Source of the DNA: Marivita lacus | GTDB lineage: Bacteria > Pseudomonadota > Alphaproteobacteria > Rhodobacterales > Rhodobacteraceae | NCBI RefSeq assembly: GCF_014637725.1 | Contig: NZ_BMFC01000001.1 | Location: 498,632 to 562,631, forward strand | Length of the DNA stretch: 64,000 nt | Direction of reading: 5' to 3' | Part shown: in pieces, positions 15,267 through 24,460 of the stretch | Layout of the letters: each line of letters starts with the position of its first letter | How positions within the stretch are numbered: position 1 is the stretch's first letter | Program-made: the position numbers and the translations under genes | The notes under the pieces: model-generated | What the model saw: the letters and a program-made list of their open reading frames with translations, nothing else | Databases searched by the model: none | Told to the model about the DNA's origin: nothing

Positions 15267-16661
15267 ATGCCAAATGCCTTGGCAACCCTCGTATTGGCTG
15301 TATGGCCATTGGTGACGGTCATTCTTTTCAAGAAACTGCCGCCCGGCCGCGCTGTGATCGCGAGCTTGTTGCTGGGATACCTGTTCCTGCCCGAACCACC
15401 GGCTCAGTTCGACTTTCCGCTGATCCCGCCCCTGACGAAGCACACGATTCCGGCGCTCAGTGCCTTGGTCATGTGGTATGTGCTGTATTCGCGAGACTTC
15501 AATCCGTTGCCGCGGTCGCCTTTTACAGTCGGCCTCTTGCTTGTGTTCGTCTTTTCGCCTGTCGCAACGGCCGTTCTGAATACGGACCCGGTTTTCTGGG
15601 GCGAATTCGACCTTCAGGGCATGAGCGTACGCGATGCGATTGCCTTTGTGATCCAGCAGGCTCTGTTGGTCCTGCCGTTTCTTCTGGCGCGCAGGTTTCT
15701 TGCACGTGCCGAGGATCAACGCGATCTGATGGTGGCCTTCATGATCGGCGGTTTGCTGTATTCCGTGCCGATGCTTATCGAAGTGCGCCTGTCACCGCAG
15801 TTGAACCTGTGGATCTATGGCTATTTCCAGCATGACTTCGCGCAGACGATACGGTTTGGCGGCTTCCGTCCGATGGTGTTCCTCTATCATGGCATCTGGG
15901 CCGCCTTCTATCTGCTGATGGCGATCGTTGCGGCGTGCGCGCTTTGGAAAACCGGCGCATTCAAGTATAGCTGGAAAATCGTAGCGATTGCGCTCTACCT
16001 GACAGGCGTTCTGGTTCTGGCCAAATCGCTGGGGGCTTGGCTGTTTGCTGCAGTGCTGATCCCTGTGATCCTGACGTTCGGGATGCGGTGGCAGATGCGT
16101 CTTGCGGTCTGCATCGCCGCCTTTGCTGTCACCTACCCAGCGCTGAAAAGTGCCGGTTTTGTTCCGGAAGCACAGATCCTTGAATTCGCTGAAAGCATCG
16201 ACCCGGACCGCGCCGCATCGCTTGATTTCCGCTTTACCAACGAAAACCAGCTTCTGGAACGTGCGCAGGCCAGACCCATGTTTGGTTGGGGCAATTACGA
16301 CCGCAACCAGATCATGAATCCTGCCAATGGTGAAATTGAAACCATTACCGATGGACGATGGATCATTCTGATTGGGCAATTGGGATGGCTTGGGTTCATT
16401 GCCGAATTCGGTTTGCTCGTCACACCTATTTTCTTCCTTTGGCGGGAGACCAGATATCGCGATCAGGGGGATTATTCGCTTCTGATCGTTCCAATATCCC
16501 TTTTGCTTGCTGTCAACGTGTTTGACATGTTGATCAATGCGACCCTCACTCCACTGACCTGGTTGATGGCCGGGGCCTTGACCGGCTATGCCGAAAGCCT
16601 CAGGGATAGCCGCGGGGCGTATCAATCCAGCCATCGTCTCGCATGGCGTCCTGTTCTGTAG
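15267..16661 (+). CDS. O-antigen ligase / Wzy-like membrane protein
   Basis: This 464-residue protein has at least ten hydrophobic helices and a large loop between about residues 300 and 365 that contains R and H-bearing motifs (RAQARPMFGWGNYDRNQ). That arrangement is typical of the WaaL/Wzy superfamily, which joins or polymerises polysaccharide units on the periplasmic face. A glycosyltransferase gene follows 15 bases later. Ligase and polymerase cannot be distinguished by eye. Confidence 0.7.
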   Translation: MPNALATLVLAVWPLVTVILFKKLPPGRAVIASLLLGYLFLPEPPAQFDFPLIPPLTKHTIPALSALVMWYVLYSRDFNPLPRSPFTVGLLLVFVFSPVATAVLNTDPVFWGEFDLQGMSVRDAIAFVIQQALLVLPFLLARRFLARAEDQRDLMVAFMIGGLLYSVPMLIEVRLSPQLNLWIYGYFQHDFAQTIRFGGFRPMVFLYHGIWAAFYLLMAIVAACALWKTGAFKYSWKIVAIALYLTGVLVLAKSLGAWLFAAVLIPVILTFGMRWQMRLAVCIAAFAVTYPALKSAGFVPEAQILEFAESIDPDRAASLDFRFTNENQLLERAQARPMFGWGNYDRNQIMNPANGEIETITDGRWIILIGQLGWLGFIAEFGLLVTPIFFLWRETRYRDQGDYSLLIVPISLLLAVNVFDMLINATLTPLTWLMAGALTGYAESLRDSRGAYQSSHRLAWRPVL

Positions 16662-16676
16662 GTAATTCGTATCACT

Positions 16677-18026
16677 ATGATTTCCTCAATTACTTCCCGC
16701 CCACGGGTGCTGGCCATTGCTGAGGCTGCAAATCCCGAATGGGTCAGTGTGCCGCTGGTCGGCTGGTCACTGGCGCAAGCGCTGCGCGATGTGGCTGATG
16801 TGCATCTGGTCACCCAGGTTCGCAACCGCGATGCGATCCTGCGCGCGGGCCTGATCGAAGGGCGCGATTTCACCGCCATCGATTCCGAGTCTGTGGCCCG
16901 GCCCCTCTGGGCGCTGGCGGAAAAGTTGCGGATGGGCGAAGGCAAGGGCTGGACGACGCTTCAGGCGTTCAACGCACTGATCTACCCGTGGTTCGAACGC
17001 CTGGTCTGGAAAGAGTTCGGCCCGGCGATCAAGGCGGGTGAGTACGACATCGTGCATCGCATCACGCCGCTGAGTCCGACGATCACTTCTCCGATTGCAA
17101 GCAAGGTGAACCGCGCTCGTGTGCCCTTTGTCCTTGGACCGATCAATGGGGGTGTGCCCTGGCCCAAGCATTTCGACGCCGAACGTCGGGCGGAAAAAGA
17201 ATGGCTGAGCTATCTGCGCAGCGCGTACAAACACCTGCCCGGCCGCCACAGCACTCTGAAACACGCCTCGGCCATCGTGGTCGGATCGCGCCACACCCAG
17301 AGCGAGATACCCGACGCCTATCAGGACAAGACGCTGTATATCCCCGAAAATGGCATCGATCCGGCGCGGTTCAACCAGAGGGCAACTCCCAACGGAGACG
17401 TGCTCAAGGCGAGTTTCGTAGGGCGTCTGGTGCCCTACAAGGGTGCGGACATGCTCATCGCGGCGTCTGCGGACCTGTTGCGCAGTGGTCGCATGACGCT
17501 CGATATCATCGGGGATGGGCCGATGCTGGGCCAGCTGATGGCACAGGCAGCATCGCTGGGGTGCAAGAAAGGATTGACCTTTCACAAGTGGATCCCCCAT
17601 GCGGATGTGCAATCCATTCTGAGCCAGTCCCATATCCTGAGCTTTCCGTCGATCCGGGAATTCGGCGGCGGTGTCGTCCTAGAGGCGATGGCGCTTGGGG
17701 TCGTGCCTGTGATCGTGGATTACGCGGGACCCGGAGAGCTTGTCACGGCCGACACCGGCTTCAAGGTGCCCTGCGGCAGCCGCGACGAGATCATAGCGGC
17801 CTTTGGTCGAACCCTGACAGACCTGTCTGATCGCCTATTCGGCAACCCTGCTGCACTGGCACCGATGGCGCAGGCGGCCAAGGCGCGGGTCGATGAGTAT
17901 TTCCTCTGGTCGCGCAAGGCGGCCCAGATCAAAGAGGTCTATGAGTGGACTTTAGGCACAAAGAGAGCAGAAAAACCTGACATTTTCAGGGCCGCATTAA
18001 GGCCAGTTGCCGCAACAATGCCCTGA
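16677..18026 (+). CDS. GT4-type glycosyltransferase
   Basis: This 449-residue protein has a GT-B layout: a variable N-terminal half and a C-terminal Glycos_transf_1 domain from about residue 235 (SFVGRLVPYKGADMLI). The donor-binding E-x7-E motif is present (REFGGGVVLEAMALG). It probably transfers a sugar to a lipid-linked intermediate of a surface polysaccharide. It follows the ligase-like gene closely and is the second gene of a three-gene group. Donor and acceptor are unknown. Confidence 0.85.
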   Translation: MISSITSRPRVLAIAEAANPEWVSVPLVGWSLAQALRDVADVHLVTQVRNRDAILRAGLIEGRDFTAIDSESVARPLWALAEKLRMGEGKGWTTLQAFNALIYPWFERLVWKEFGPAIKAGEYDIVHRITPLSPTITSPIASKVNRARVPFVLGPINGGVPWPKHFDAERRAEKEWLSYLRSAYKHLPGRHSTLKHASAIVVGSRHTQSEIPDAYQDKTLYIPENGIDPARFNQRATPNGDVLKASFVGRLVPYKGADMLIAASADLLRSGRMTLDIIGDGPMLGQLMAQAASLGCKKGLTFHKWIPHADVQSILSQSHILSFPSIREFGGGVVLEAMALGVVPVIVDYAGPGELVTADTGFKVPCGSRDEIIAAFGRTLTDLSDRLFGNPAALAPMAQAAKARVDEYFLWSRKAAQIKEVYEWTLGTKRAEKPDIFRAALRPVAATMP

Positions 18027-18127
18027 TCTATCCAACAGACTGTTTCCGAGATAGCGGTTGCCCGAATAGAGGCGATGCGGGTATCACCCTTGGACGGTGG
18101 GGGCCGTAGCTGCAGAATTGGAATAGC

Positions 18128-20146
18128 GTGCCAAGCCGCCTTCACATGTCGGATGTCCTTGTCTTCAGGGACTCGGAATCCGCCCGATCCGAAGTTCGGC
18201 AGTTTCTTCTATCCATGGCATGCCTTGCCTTTGTCCTTGCAGCACTTGGCGCAGGCCAGGTCGGCGCACATGCGTTCGCCAAGGACATCATTCTGGTCTT
18301 CTGCGGCGGATGGTGTGCCAACCAGCTGATCCGCGGCCCCGGTATCTTCAGGTCGCAAGTGATCAGCGTCCTGCAAGCCTATTTCATCGGTGTGCTTTGC
18401 TGTGCACTCCTTTTGTTCGTCGTCGGCTGGATGATCTTCCTGCCCGAAGAATACATGCATCTGGGTCATGCCCTGGTGCTGGCGGCAACTTTCACCACGA
18501 ATGTCGGCCTCGTGTTCTTCCCGGTCGAGACGGGCATGCGGTTTGACGGGCTGTTCGATCAGCTTTGGATTCCCGCCCTGATCGCGCAATGCAGCGTGAT
18601 CCTGGCTCTGCTGTATTGGGCATTCGCCGCGCGCCCTTTGCGCCTGTTGACGGTGCTGGGCCTGCTGGCGGTCACGTCTCTGATTCTGTCCCTGATCGAC
18701 AGCCCCATGGTTCAGCTTTTGCCGATCGGCGCGCTCTGGGCGTTCCTGTTCGGCGCAATTCCCTTCATCATCACCAACCGGTTTCGCGTTCTCGAATACG
18801 CGACGCAGATAGGCGTTCTGAATTTCGTGGCGGGTGTCCTTGTCATCACCGCCGCAGGGGACACGCTGGTCGCACGTGCGCTTGTCGCCATGGGGCTGGC
18901 GTTTCTCTATCTCGGGAGTCGTCCCCGCGCATCGCATCCCGAAATGTCTGACCTGCGTCGGCGCTGGTTCGGTATGGTCCTGCATACGTTTCTCTGGGCG
19001 GTGCCGCTGACGCACCTGAACACAGCGCTGAGCATCACCGGAGCGCCGCAGACCAACTTTCTGCCTCTGATCGTGCCCTGTCTTCTGTTCGCGATATTTT
19101 CCTGGACGATCTGGCAGCATTTCGAACAGCGCAGGGGAACGAACCAGATCGTGATCAGCGCGGTGGTCGCGTTCGTGCTTCTGATCAACGGTCTGATCGG
19201 CCTGATGAGCGAGGGGCTGCAGATGCGCTTTCCCGCTCAGGCACAGGCCTATATCCATGCGCTGGATTCGGATCAGCCCGCCTTTGAATGTCCGCGCGCC
19301 ACCCAAGGGCCGCTTGCCGGGCTCGAAGTCTGCAGGCTTGGCCCCGATGGGCCGCCCAAGGTTCTGGTCTGGGGGGATCATCAGCTTGACGCGATCCGCA
19401 CCGGATTTGCCGAAGCGGCCCGACGCGCAGAGGTGCCGACACTTTTGATCGCGAAAGCCGATTGCATCCCGCTGGATGGCCTGCAGAGCAGGTTGTCGGC
19501 AAGTTCCGACATGTCCGGGCAGGAATGTGATTGGCATTCATCGCAGGTGCTGCAGGCGCTCCCTCATCTGAAAAGCATTCGCCAGGTCACGCTGGTCGCA
19601 GACTGGGCCCATTACCTCGAAGTGCCGAAAGCCGAGCTGTTCCAACGCGCGAAGGTCAGGCTTGGACCGATGGATGGCAGCCCCTTTGACGTGAACCGGC
19701 AGGCCGATTACGTCGCGAGTTCAGCCGAAAGCACGATCCGGGCCTTGGTGGACAGGGGATTGCTGGTCTCCGTTGTGCGGCAGGTTCCGTCGCACCCCCG
19801 CTTCGACGCGGAGTTGGCCGCAAGAGCCAGCTTGCCCGGTGTCGGCCTCTATGTCGGGATGCCAGAGCTGGCCACGTCGGTATCCTTGCAAGACGTCACC
19901 GACCGGCATGCGCCGATCGACACGCTGTTCCGCAGTCTCTCGCAGACCGGACAGATGACCTATGTGGACACTTGGGGCGCATTCTGTTCGGGCACACGCT
20001 GCGAGACGCGCGGCGGACTGGCAAGCGACTATATCTCGTCCACGAGGCTGAGCCCGAGCGGCGCTCTGGCGCTTGCCCCCAAGCTGGCCGCAGACCTTGC
20101 GCGCGCGCTGACACATGCACCCTATCGGCGGTTGCTCGACAGTTGA
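18128..20146 (+). CDS. Acyltransferase-3 / SGNH-like protein with degenerate catalytic motifs
   Basis: This 672-residue protein has about ten membrane helices and then a soluble domain from about residue 385. The segment GWMIFLPEEYMHLGHAL and its order match acyltransferase-3 proteins with a C-terminal SGNH domain, which O-acetylate polysaccharides. Key residues look lost: no R/H catalytic motif in the first helix, FDQLWIPALIAQ in place of the usual HLWSLxVEEQF, VWGDHQ instead of a GDSH nucleophile, and TRLSPSGA instead of DxxHLS. It may be a non-catalytic or altered relative. GTG 18128 is used; ATG 18146 is an alternative. The stop abuts the convergent ABC transporter gene. Confidence 0.6.
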   Translation: MPSRLHMSDVLVFRDSESARSEVRQFLLSMACLAFVLAALGAGQVGAHAFAKDIILVFCGGWCANQLIRGPGIFRSQVISVLQAYFIGVLCCALLLFVVGWMIFLPEEYMHLGHALVLAATFTTNVGLVFFPVETGMRFDGLFDQLWIPALIAQCSVILALLYWAFAARPLRLLTVLGLLAVTSLILSLIDSPMVQLLPIGALWAFLFGAIPFIITNRFRVLEYATQIGVLNFVAGVLVITAAGDTLVARALVAMGLAFLYLGSRPRASHPEMSDLRRRWFGMVLHTFLWAVPLTHLNTALSITGAPQTNFLPLIVPCLLFAIFSWTIWQHFEQRRGTNQIVISAVVAFVLLINGLIGLMSEGLQMRFPAQAQAYIHALDSDQPAFECPRATQGPLAGLEVCRLGPDGPPKVLVWGDHQLDAIRTGFAEAARRAEVPTLLIAKADCIPLDGLQSRLSASSDMSGQECDWHSSQVLQALPHLKSIRQVTLVADWAHYLEVPKAELFQRAKVRLGPMDGSPFDVNRQADYVASSAESTIRALVDRGLLVSVVRQVPSHPRFDAELAARASLPGVGLYVGMPELATSVSLQDVTDRHAPIDTLFRSLSQTGQMTYVDTWGAFCSGTRCETRGGLASDYISSTRLSPSGALALAPKLAADLARALTHAPYRRLLDS

Positions 20147-21148
20147 TCAGGCGGCCTGAGGGGCCATGAGTTCGCGCCAACGATGGCAGGACACATCATG
20201 GCCGGTGCCGTCGGTTTCCAGCTTTGGTTCGACCTGCTTGCAATGATCGATGGCAAAGGGACAGCGCGTGTGGAACTTGCATCCCGGCGGCTGATTGGTC
20301 GGCGACGGAATTTCGCCCGTCAGCTTTTGCGCCGACCCCCTATCGTCCGGATCAAGAGAGGGGATCGCGGAAAACAGCGCCTTGGTGTAGGGGTGGCGCG
20401 GTGCCGCGAAGAGCTTGCGCGTCGGTGCGGTTTCGACCAGCCGCCCCAAATACATCACCGCGACATGATCGCAGGTATGGGCCACGACGGACAGGTCATG
20501 ACTGATGAACAGGAAGGTCAGGCCCATGTCGCTCTGGATCTGCTTGAGCAGGTTCAGAACGTCGGCCTGAATGGATACGTCCAAAGCCGCCACGCTTTCA
20601 TCCGCAACGATGAACTTGGGCGCAGAAACCAATGCGCGGGCAATCGAGATGCGCTGGCGCTGACCGCCCGAAAAGGCGTGCGGAAAGCGGCGCAGATGTT
20701 CGAGGTTCAACCGGCATTTCGCCGCGATCTCGCGGACGCGGGCGTCTGTTTCGGCACGCGATTTTGTCAGCCTCATCACCTCGAGGGGTTCGGCGATGAT
20801 ATCCCGCACCGTCATGCGCGGGCTGAGTGCCGCGTAGGGATCCTGAAAGATCAGCTGCGCGCGTTTGCGGTAATCCTTGAGCTGGTCATTGGTGATGTTT
20901 TCGAGGTCATAATCCACCTCTCCATCGCTGTAATGCGCCCCCCCCGCCGTGATCGGCGCCGCCTTGAGCAGCGCGCGACCCAGAGTCGTCTTGCCCGACC
21001 CGCTTTCACCGACAAGGCCAAAGAACGATCCCTTTTCGATGTCCAGCGAGACATTATCCACCGCCTTGAGGATTTGCTTGTTGAAGAGCCCGCCACCGAT
21101 GGGAAACCCAACGGACAGACCTTTGGCGCGGATCAGAACATCGCTCAT
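20147..21148 (-). CDS. Opp/Dpp-type ABC transporter ATPase (second)
   Basis: This 333-residue ATPase has Walker A (GESGSGKTT), the ABC signature (FSGGQRQR) and Walker B (FIVADES), plus the oligopeptide transporter C-terminal motif with four cysteines around GCKFHTRCPFA. Those cysteines often hold an iron-sulfur site in this family. It powers import together with the previous ATPase. Its start overlaps that gene by four bases. It is the last gene of the importer operon. Confidence 0.88.
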   Translation of the reverse strand: MSDVLIRAKGLSVGFPIGGGLFNKQILKAVDNVSLDIEKGSFFGLVGESGSGKTTLGRALLKAAPITAGGAHYSDGEVDYDLENITNDQLKDYRKRAQLIFQDPYAALSPRMTVRDIIAEPLEVMRLTKSRAETDARVREIAAKCRLNLEHLRRFPHAFSGGQRQRISIARALVSAPKFIVADESVAALDVSIQADVLNLLKQIQSDMGLTFLFISHDLSVVAHTCDHVAVMYLGRLVETAPTRKLFAAPRHPYTKALFSAIPSLDPDDRGSAQKLTGEIPSPTNQPPGCKFHTRCPFAIDHCKQVEPKLETDGTGHDVSCHRWRELMAPQAA

Positions 21149-22140
21149 GCCGGCACCTCGTCATAGATATGGCAGGCCACCTTGTGGGTCGCGTCGATCA
21201 GGCGATCCTTGGGATCAGCCGTCTTGCAGACATCACCCACCATCTTGGAACAGCGCGTGTGAAAGACGCAACCGGACGGGCGCTCCAGCGGCGACGGAAT
21301 ATCACCCGGCACCGGGGTCAGCGGCGAATCCAGATCGTCGAGTTTCGGCAGCGCGGCAAGCAAACCTTGGGTGTAGGGGTGTTTCGAGTTGCGGATCACG
21401 TCGCGCACCGGGCCTTCCTCGATCATCCGGCCCAGATACATCACGTTCACCTTGTCAGCGGTCTGCGCCACCACGCCTAGGTCGTGGGTGATGAACACGA
21501 TCCCCATCTGAAACTCGGCCACGAGGTCTTTCATCAGGTCGATCACCTGCGCCTGGATGGTCACGTCAAGTGCGGTGGTCGGCTCATCCGCGATCAGCAG
21601 CTTTGGCTGGGTCGACAACGCCATCGCGATCATCGCGCGTTGCCGCATCCCGCCGGACAGTTCGAACGCGTATTGGTCGAACCGCTTGGAGGCGTCCGAG
21701 ATACCGACGCGATCCAGCATCTCGATCGACCAGCGCTTGGCCTGTTCACGGCTGTAGTCGCCATGCAGCTGAAGCTGTTCGACCATCTGTTTGCCGATTG
21801 TGATGGCGGGCGCGAAGCTGGCCATCGGTTCCTGAAAGATCATCGACACTGCGCCACCGCGCACGATGTTCAATTCGCGATGGGTTTTCAGAGACAGCAC
21901 ATCGACCGGCCCGGTGTCAGTGTGCAAGGTGATCCTGCTTTCCGGAGAATAAACAGCGTTGCGCGCATTGAGATGCATCAACGCCTTGGCGGTCACGGAT
22001 TTGCCTGACCCGGATTCCCCCACCAGCCCCATCACTTCGCCCTTGTTCAGCGAAAAGCTGACATTGTCGACGGCGGTGATCAGCCCCTCGTCGGTGCGAA
22101 ACTTGAGCGTCAGGTTCTGTACGTCGATCAGGGCCGTCAT
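21145..22140 (-). CDS. Opp/Dpp-type ABC transporter ATPase (first)
   Basis: This 331-residue ATPase shows Walker A (GESGSGKSV), the signature LSGGMRQR, Walker B (LLIADEP) and the C-terminal oligopeptide-transporter motif (GCVFHTRCSKM). It pairs with the second ATPase. The start overlaps the permease gene by four bases and the stop overlaps the next ATPase gene, so expression is tightly coupled. Confidence 0.88.
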   Translation of the reverse strand: MTALIDVQNLTLKFRTDEGLITAVDNVSFSLNKGEVMGLVGESGSGKSVTAKALMHLNARNAVYSPESRITLHTDTGPVDVLSLKTHRELNIVRGGAVSMIFQEPMASFAPAITIGKQMVEQLQLHGDYSREQAKRWSIEMLDRVGISDASKRFDQYAFELSGGMRQRAMIAMALSTQPKLLIADEPTTALDVTIQAQVIDLMKDLVAEFQMGIVFITHDLGVVAQTADKVNVMYLGRMIEEGPVRDVIRNSKHPYTQGLLAALPKLDDLDSPLTPVPGDIPSPLERPSGCVFHTRCSKMVGDVCKTADPKDRLIDATHKVACHIYDEVPA

Positions 22141-23336
22141 TTGTTGTTGTCCGAATAGGGGTCTGCCGCGTCGCGCAGGCCGTCACCGACAAACACGAAC
22201 GCCATCACCAACGCGATGAAAAAAATGACCGGGATGAAGTACCATTGATAATTGAGCAGCACATCCGCGCTGGTCACGTTCTGAAGCATCACGCCAAGGC
22301 TGTTCACCGGGTCCTTGAGGCCAAGACCGATAAAGGACAGCGCGGTTTCAGACAGCACCATGTAGGGGAACGAGATCACCAGATCGACGATGATATAGCT
22401 TGTGAAGCTGGGCAGCAGATGCCGCCGGATCACGTGGCCCGACGACGCCCCGCAAAGCTGCGCCGCAAGCACGTATTCCTGATTGCGTTCGGTCAGCAGA
22501 TGCGTCCGCACCCGCCGCGCCAGCGTCGGCCAACCGATCAGGCCAAGGATCAGCGAGATATAGAAAAACCGTTCCTCCGCCGACAGTTCCGGCGGCATGA
22601 AAGCTGCCACCGCCATGAATAACGGAATGGCCGGCACGGTACGCACCGCGTCCGTGATCATCTGCAACACGGAATCGATCCAGCCGCCGTAATAGCCGGA
22701 CACCCCCCCGATCACGAGCGCCAGCACAAAGGCGATCAAGACACCGATCGTGCCCACCTGCAACGAGGTCCAGATGGCGTGGAAGGTGCGGGAAAAGATG
22801 TCCTTGCCCGCATCGTCGGTGCCGAACACATGCACAAACCCGTCCTGCGTGCCGAACAGATGGGTATCCATCGGGATGAAGCCGAACAGCTGGTAGTCCC
22901 ACCCTTCGACGAAGAAATAGATGTAGTTCCGCTCATCCTCGTTGACGGTGGTCACCCAGCGGAAATTCGTGGCCATCGACCGTTCGCGCTCGACCACATG
23001 TACAAAGGGCCGCAATGAACAGCCGTTGGTGTCACAGAACTGCGGGATCTGTGGCGCGCCGTTGGTGTATTCGTCGTTCTTGCCGGCAATCGTCGGATTG
23101 TAGGGCGACAGGAACGGCGCAAAGATCCCCGTCAGGACGAGGAACAGCAACACGCTGGCCGCGATCATGGCAGATCGCTGTTTCTTGAACCGCGCCCAGA
23201 TCAACTGGCCTTGCGACGCGGTGAAATACGCCTCTTTCGACCGGCGCTCGACACCGGCGTCGGTTTCGACAACCTGCACATGCGGGCCGGTGGTTTCGGC
23301 CATGTTCGGCTTGAAGGGATCCGGTGTCGTCGTCAT
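22137..23336 (-). CDS. Opp/Dpp-type ABC transporter permease (OppC-like)
   Basis: This 399-residue inner-membrane protein has a first helix near residues 57-77, a periplasmic loop of about 130 residues that is longer than usual, and then five helices with the permease EAA-type motif (AAQLCGASSGHVIRRHLLP). It forms half of the membrane channel. It follows the OppB-like gene after four bases and overlaps the first ATPase gene. The enlarged loop is shared with transporters of unusual substrates in this family; that reading is tentative. Confidence 0.85.
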   Translation of the reverse strand: MTTTPDPFKPNMAETTGPHVQVVETDAGVERRSKEAYFTASQGQLIWARFKKQRSAMIAASVLLFLVLTGIFAPFLSPYNPTIAGKNDEYTNGAPQIPQFCDTNGCSLRPFVHVVERERSMATNFRWVTTVNEDERNYIYFFVEGWDYQLFGFIPMDTHLFGTQDGFVHVFGTDDAGKDIFSRTFHAIWTSLQVGTIGVLIAFVLALVIGGVSGYYGGWIDSVLQMITDAVRTVPAIPLFMAVAAFMPPELSAEERFFYISLILGLIGWPTLARRVRTHLLTERNQEYVLAAQLCGASSGHVIRRHLLPSFTSYIIVDLVISFPYMVLSETALSFIGLGLKDPVNSLGVMLQNVTSADVLLNYQWYFIPVIFFIALVMAFVFVGDGLRDAADPYSDNNK

Positions 23337-23340
23337 GGCG

Positions 23341-24345
23341 TCACCTCACGATGCTCTTGCGGACGCGCGGATCAAGAGCCGCAAGCATGACGTCCGTCAG
23401 GAAGTTGAGCGTCACGATAGACGCGGTGAGAAGGAAGATGATCGCACCGGCCAACTGCTGGTCATTCGACCGGGCCAGCGCCTCGATCAGAAGCGCACCC
23501 GCCTCGGTCAGCGTCAGGATCAGTGCAACGATGGGCAGTTCGTTGAAGATGCGGTTCAGGTCGAAGCCAAGGCTGTTGACGATCGGGCCCAGCGCATGAC
23601 GCGCCGGGTAGTTCCACAGCAGCTTGCGCCCATGCACCCCGCGTGCCGATGCGGCGGTGACATAAAGTTTGCCGATCTCGTCAGACATCAGCGCACGAAC
23701 GGTCTGCAACGCAAAGGCGGTGGCCGACCAGCCAAGGATGAAGATGGGCAGCCACGCATTGCTGAGCAGGTCCATCACCCTGTCGAAGCTCCACGGCGCA
23801 TCCCTGTATTCGGCAGAGAAGAGCCCCGTCAACGTGTCCCCGAAATAGACCGTGGAAAACAGCATGATCATCAGCGCCAGCAGGAAGTTCGGCATGGCAA
23901 GGCCAAGATAGCTGAACAGGCGCAGCGAGTTGTTGAGAACCGCGTTGTCGGACGCGGCGGCAATGATGCCGACCGGCAAAGCGATGGCATAGGCCAGCAT
24001 CAGCGAGGCAAGGCACAGGCCCAGCGAGATCCAGAACTTGTCGCCCAGAAGCTGCGCGATGTTCACCCGCAGGATACAGCTGTCACCGAATTCACCCTGG
24101 AACGCACCGACGATCCACTTGCCCCAGCGTTCGAGGAACGGCCGGTCAAGGCCAAGCCGGATGCGCTCGTTGTCGATATCGGCAGCGGAAATGCCCGACC
24201 CTTGGGTGTTCTTGAACGCGAGGTAGCGCTCTGCGCAATCTCCCGGCACCAGCTCCATGAGCGAGAACACGACCAGTGAGACAATGATCAGCGTGATCAT
24301 CGCCAGCACTGCACGTGTCACCACGAAGCGCGCGAAATTCAACAT
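23341..24345 (-). CDS. Opp/Dpp-type ABC transporter permease (OppB-like)
   Basis: This 334-residue protein has six membrane helices and an EAA-like cytoplasmic motif (VTAASARGVHGRKLLWNYPARHAL). It forms the other half of the channel with the OppC-like permease. A strong stem-loop sits between it and the binding-protein gene upstream, which may lower its expression compared with the binding protein. Confidence 0.85.
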   Translation of the reverse strand: MLNFARFVVTRAVLAMITLIIVSLVVFSLMELVPGDCAERYLAFKNTQGSGISAADIDNERIRLGLDRPFLERWGKWIVGAFQGEFGDSCILRVNIAQLLGDKFWISLGLCLASLMLAYAIALPVGIIAAASDNAVLNNSLRLFSYLGLAMPNFLLALMIMLFSTVYFGDTLTGLFSAEYRDAPWSFDRVMDLLSNAWLPIFILGWSATAFALQTVRALMSDEIGKLYVTAASARGVHGRKLLWNYPARHALGPIVNSLGFDLNRIFNELPIVALILTLTEAGALLIEALARSNDQQLAGAIIFLLTASIVTLNFLTDVMLAALDPRVRKSIVR

Positions 24346-24419
24346 GAAGCATGCCCCTGCGTTGCGCCTGTGCCTCCGGTTGATCCGGTGTGCCGGTCAG
24401 ACGCCGTCATTCTTGAAAC

Positions 24420-24445
24420 ATGCGGGCGACCTCTGCCGCCCGCAT
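24420..24445 (-). terminator. Stem-loop between binding-protein and permease genes
   Basis: ATGCGGGCG and CGCCCGCAT form a perfect nine-base stem with an eight-base loop, just after the binding-protein stop. There is no run of T, so it is more likely a partial terminator or an mRNA-stabilising hairpin inside the operon than a full stop. Confidence 0.55.
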
Positions 24446-24460
24446 CAAGGTCAGAGACCT

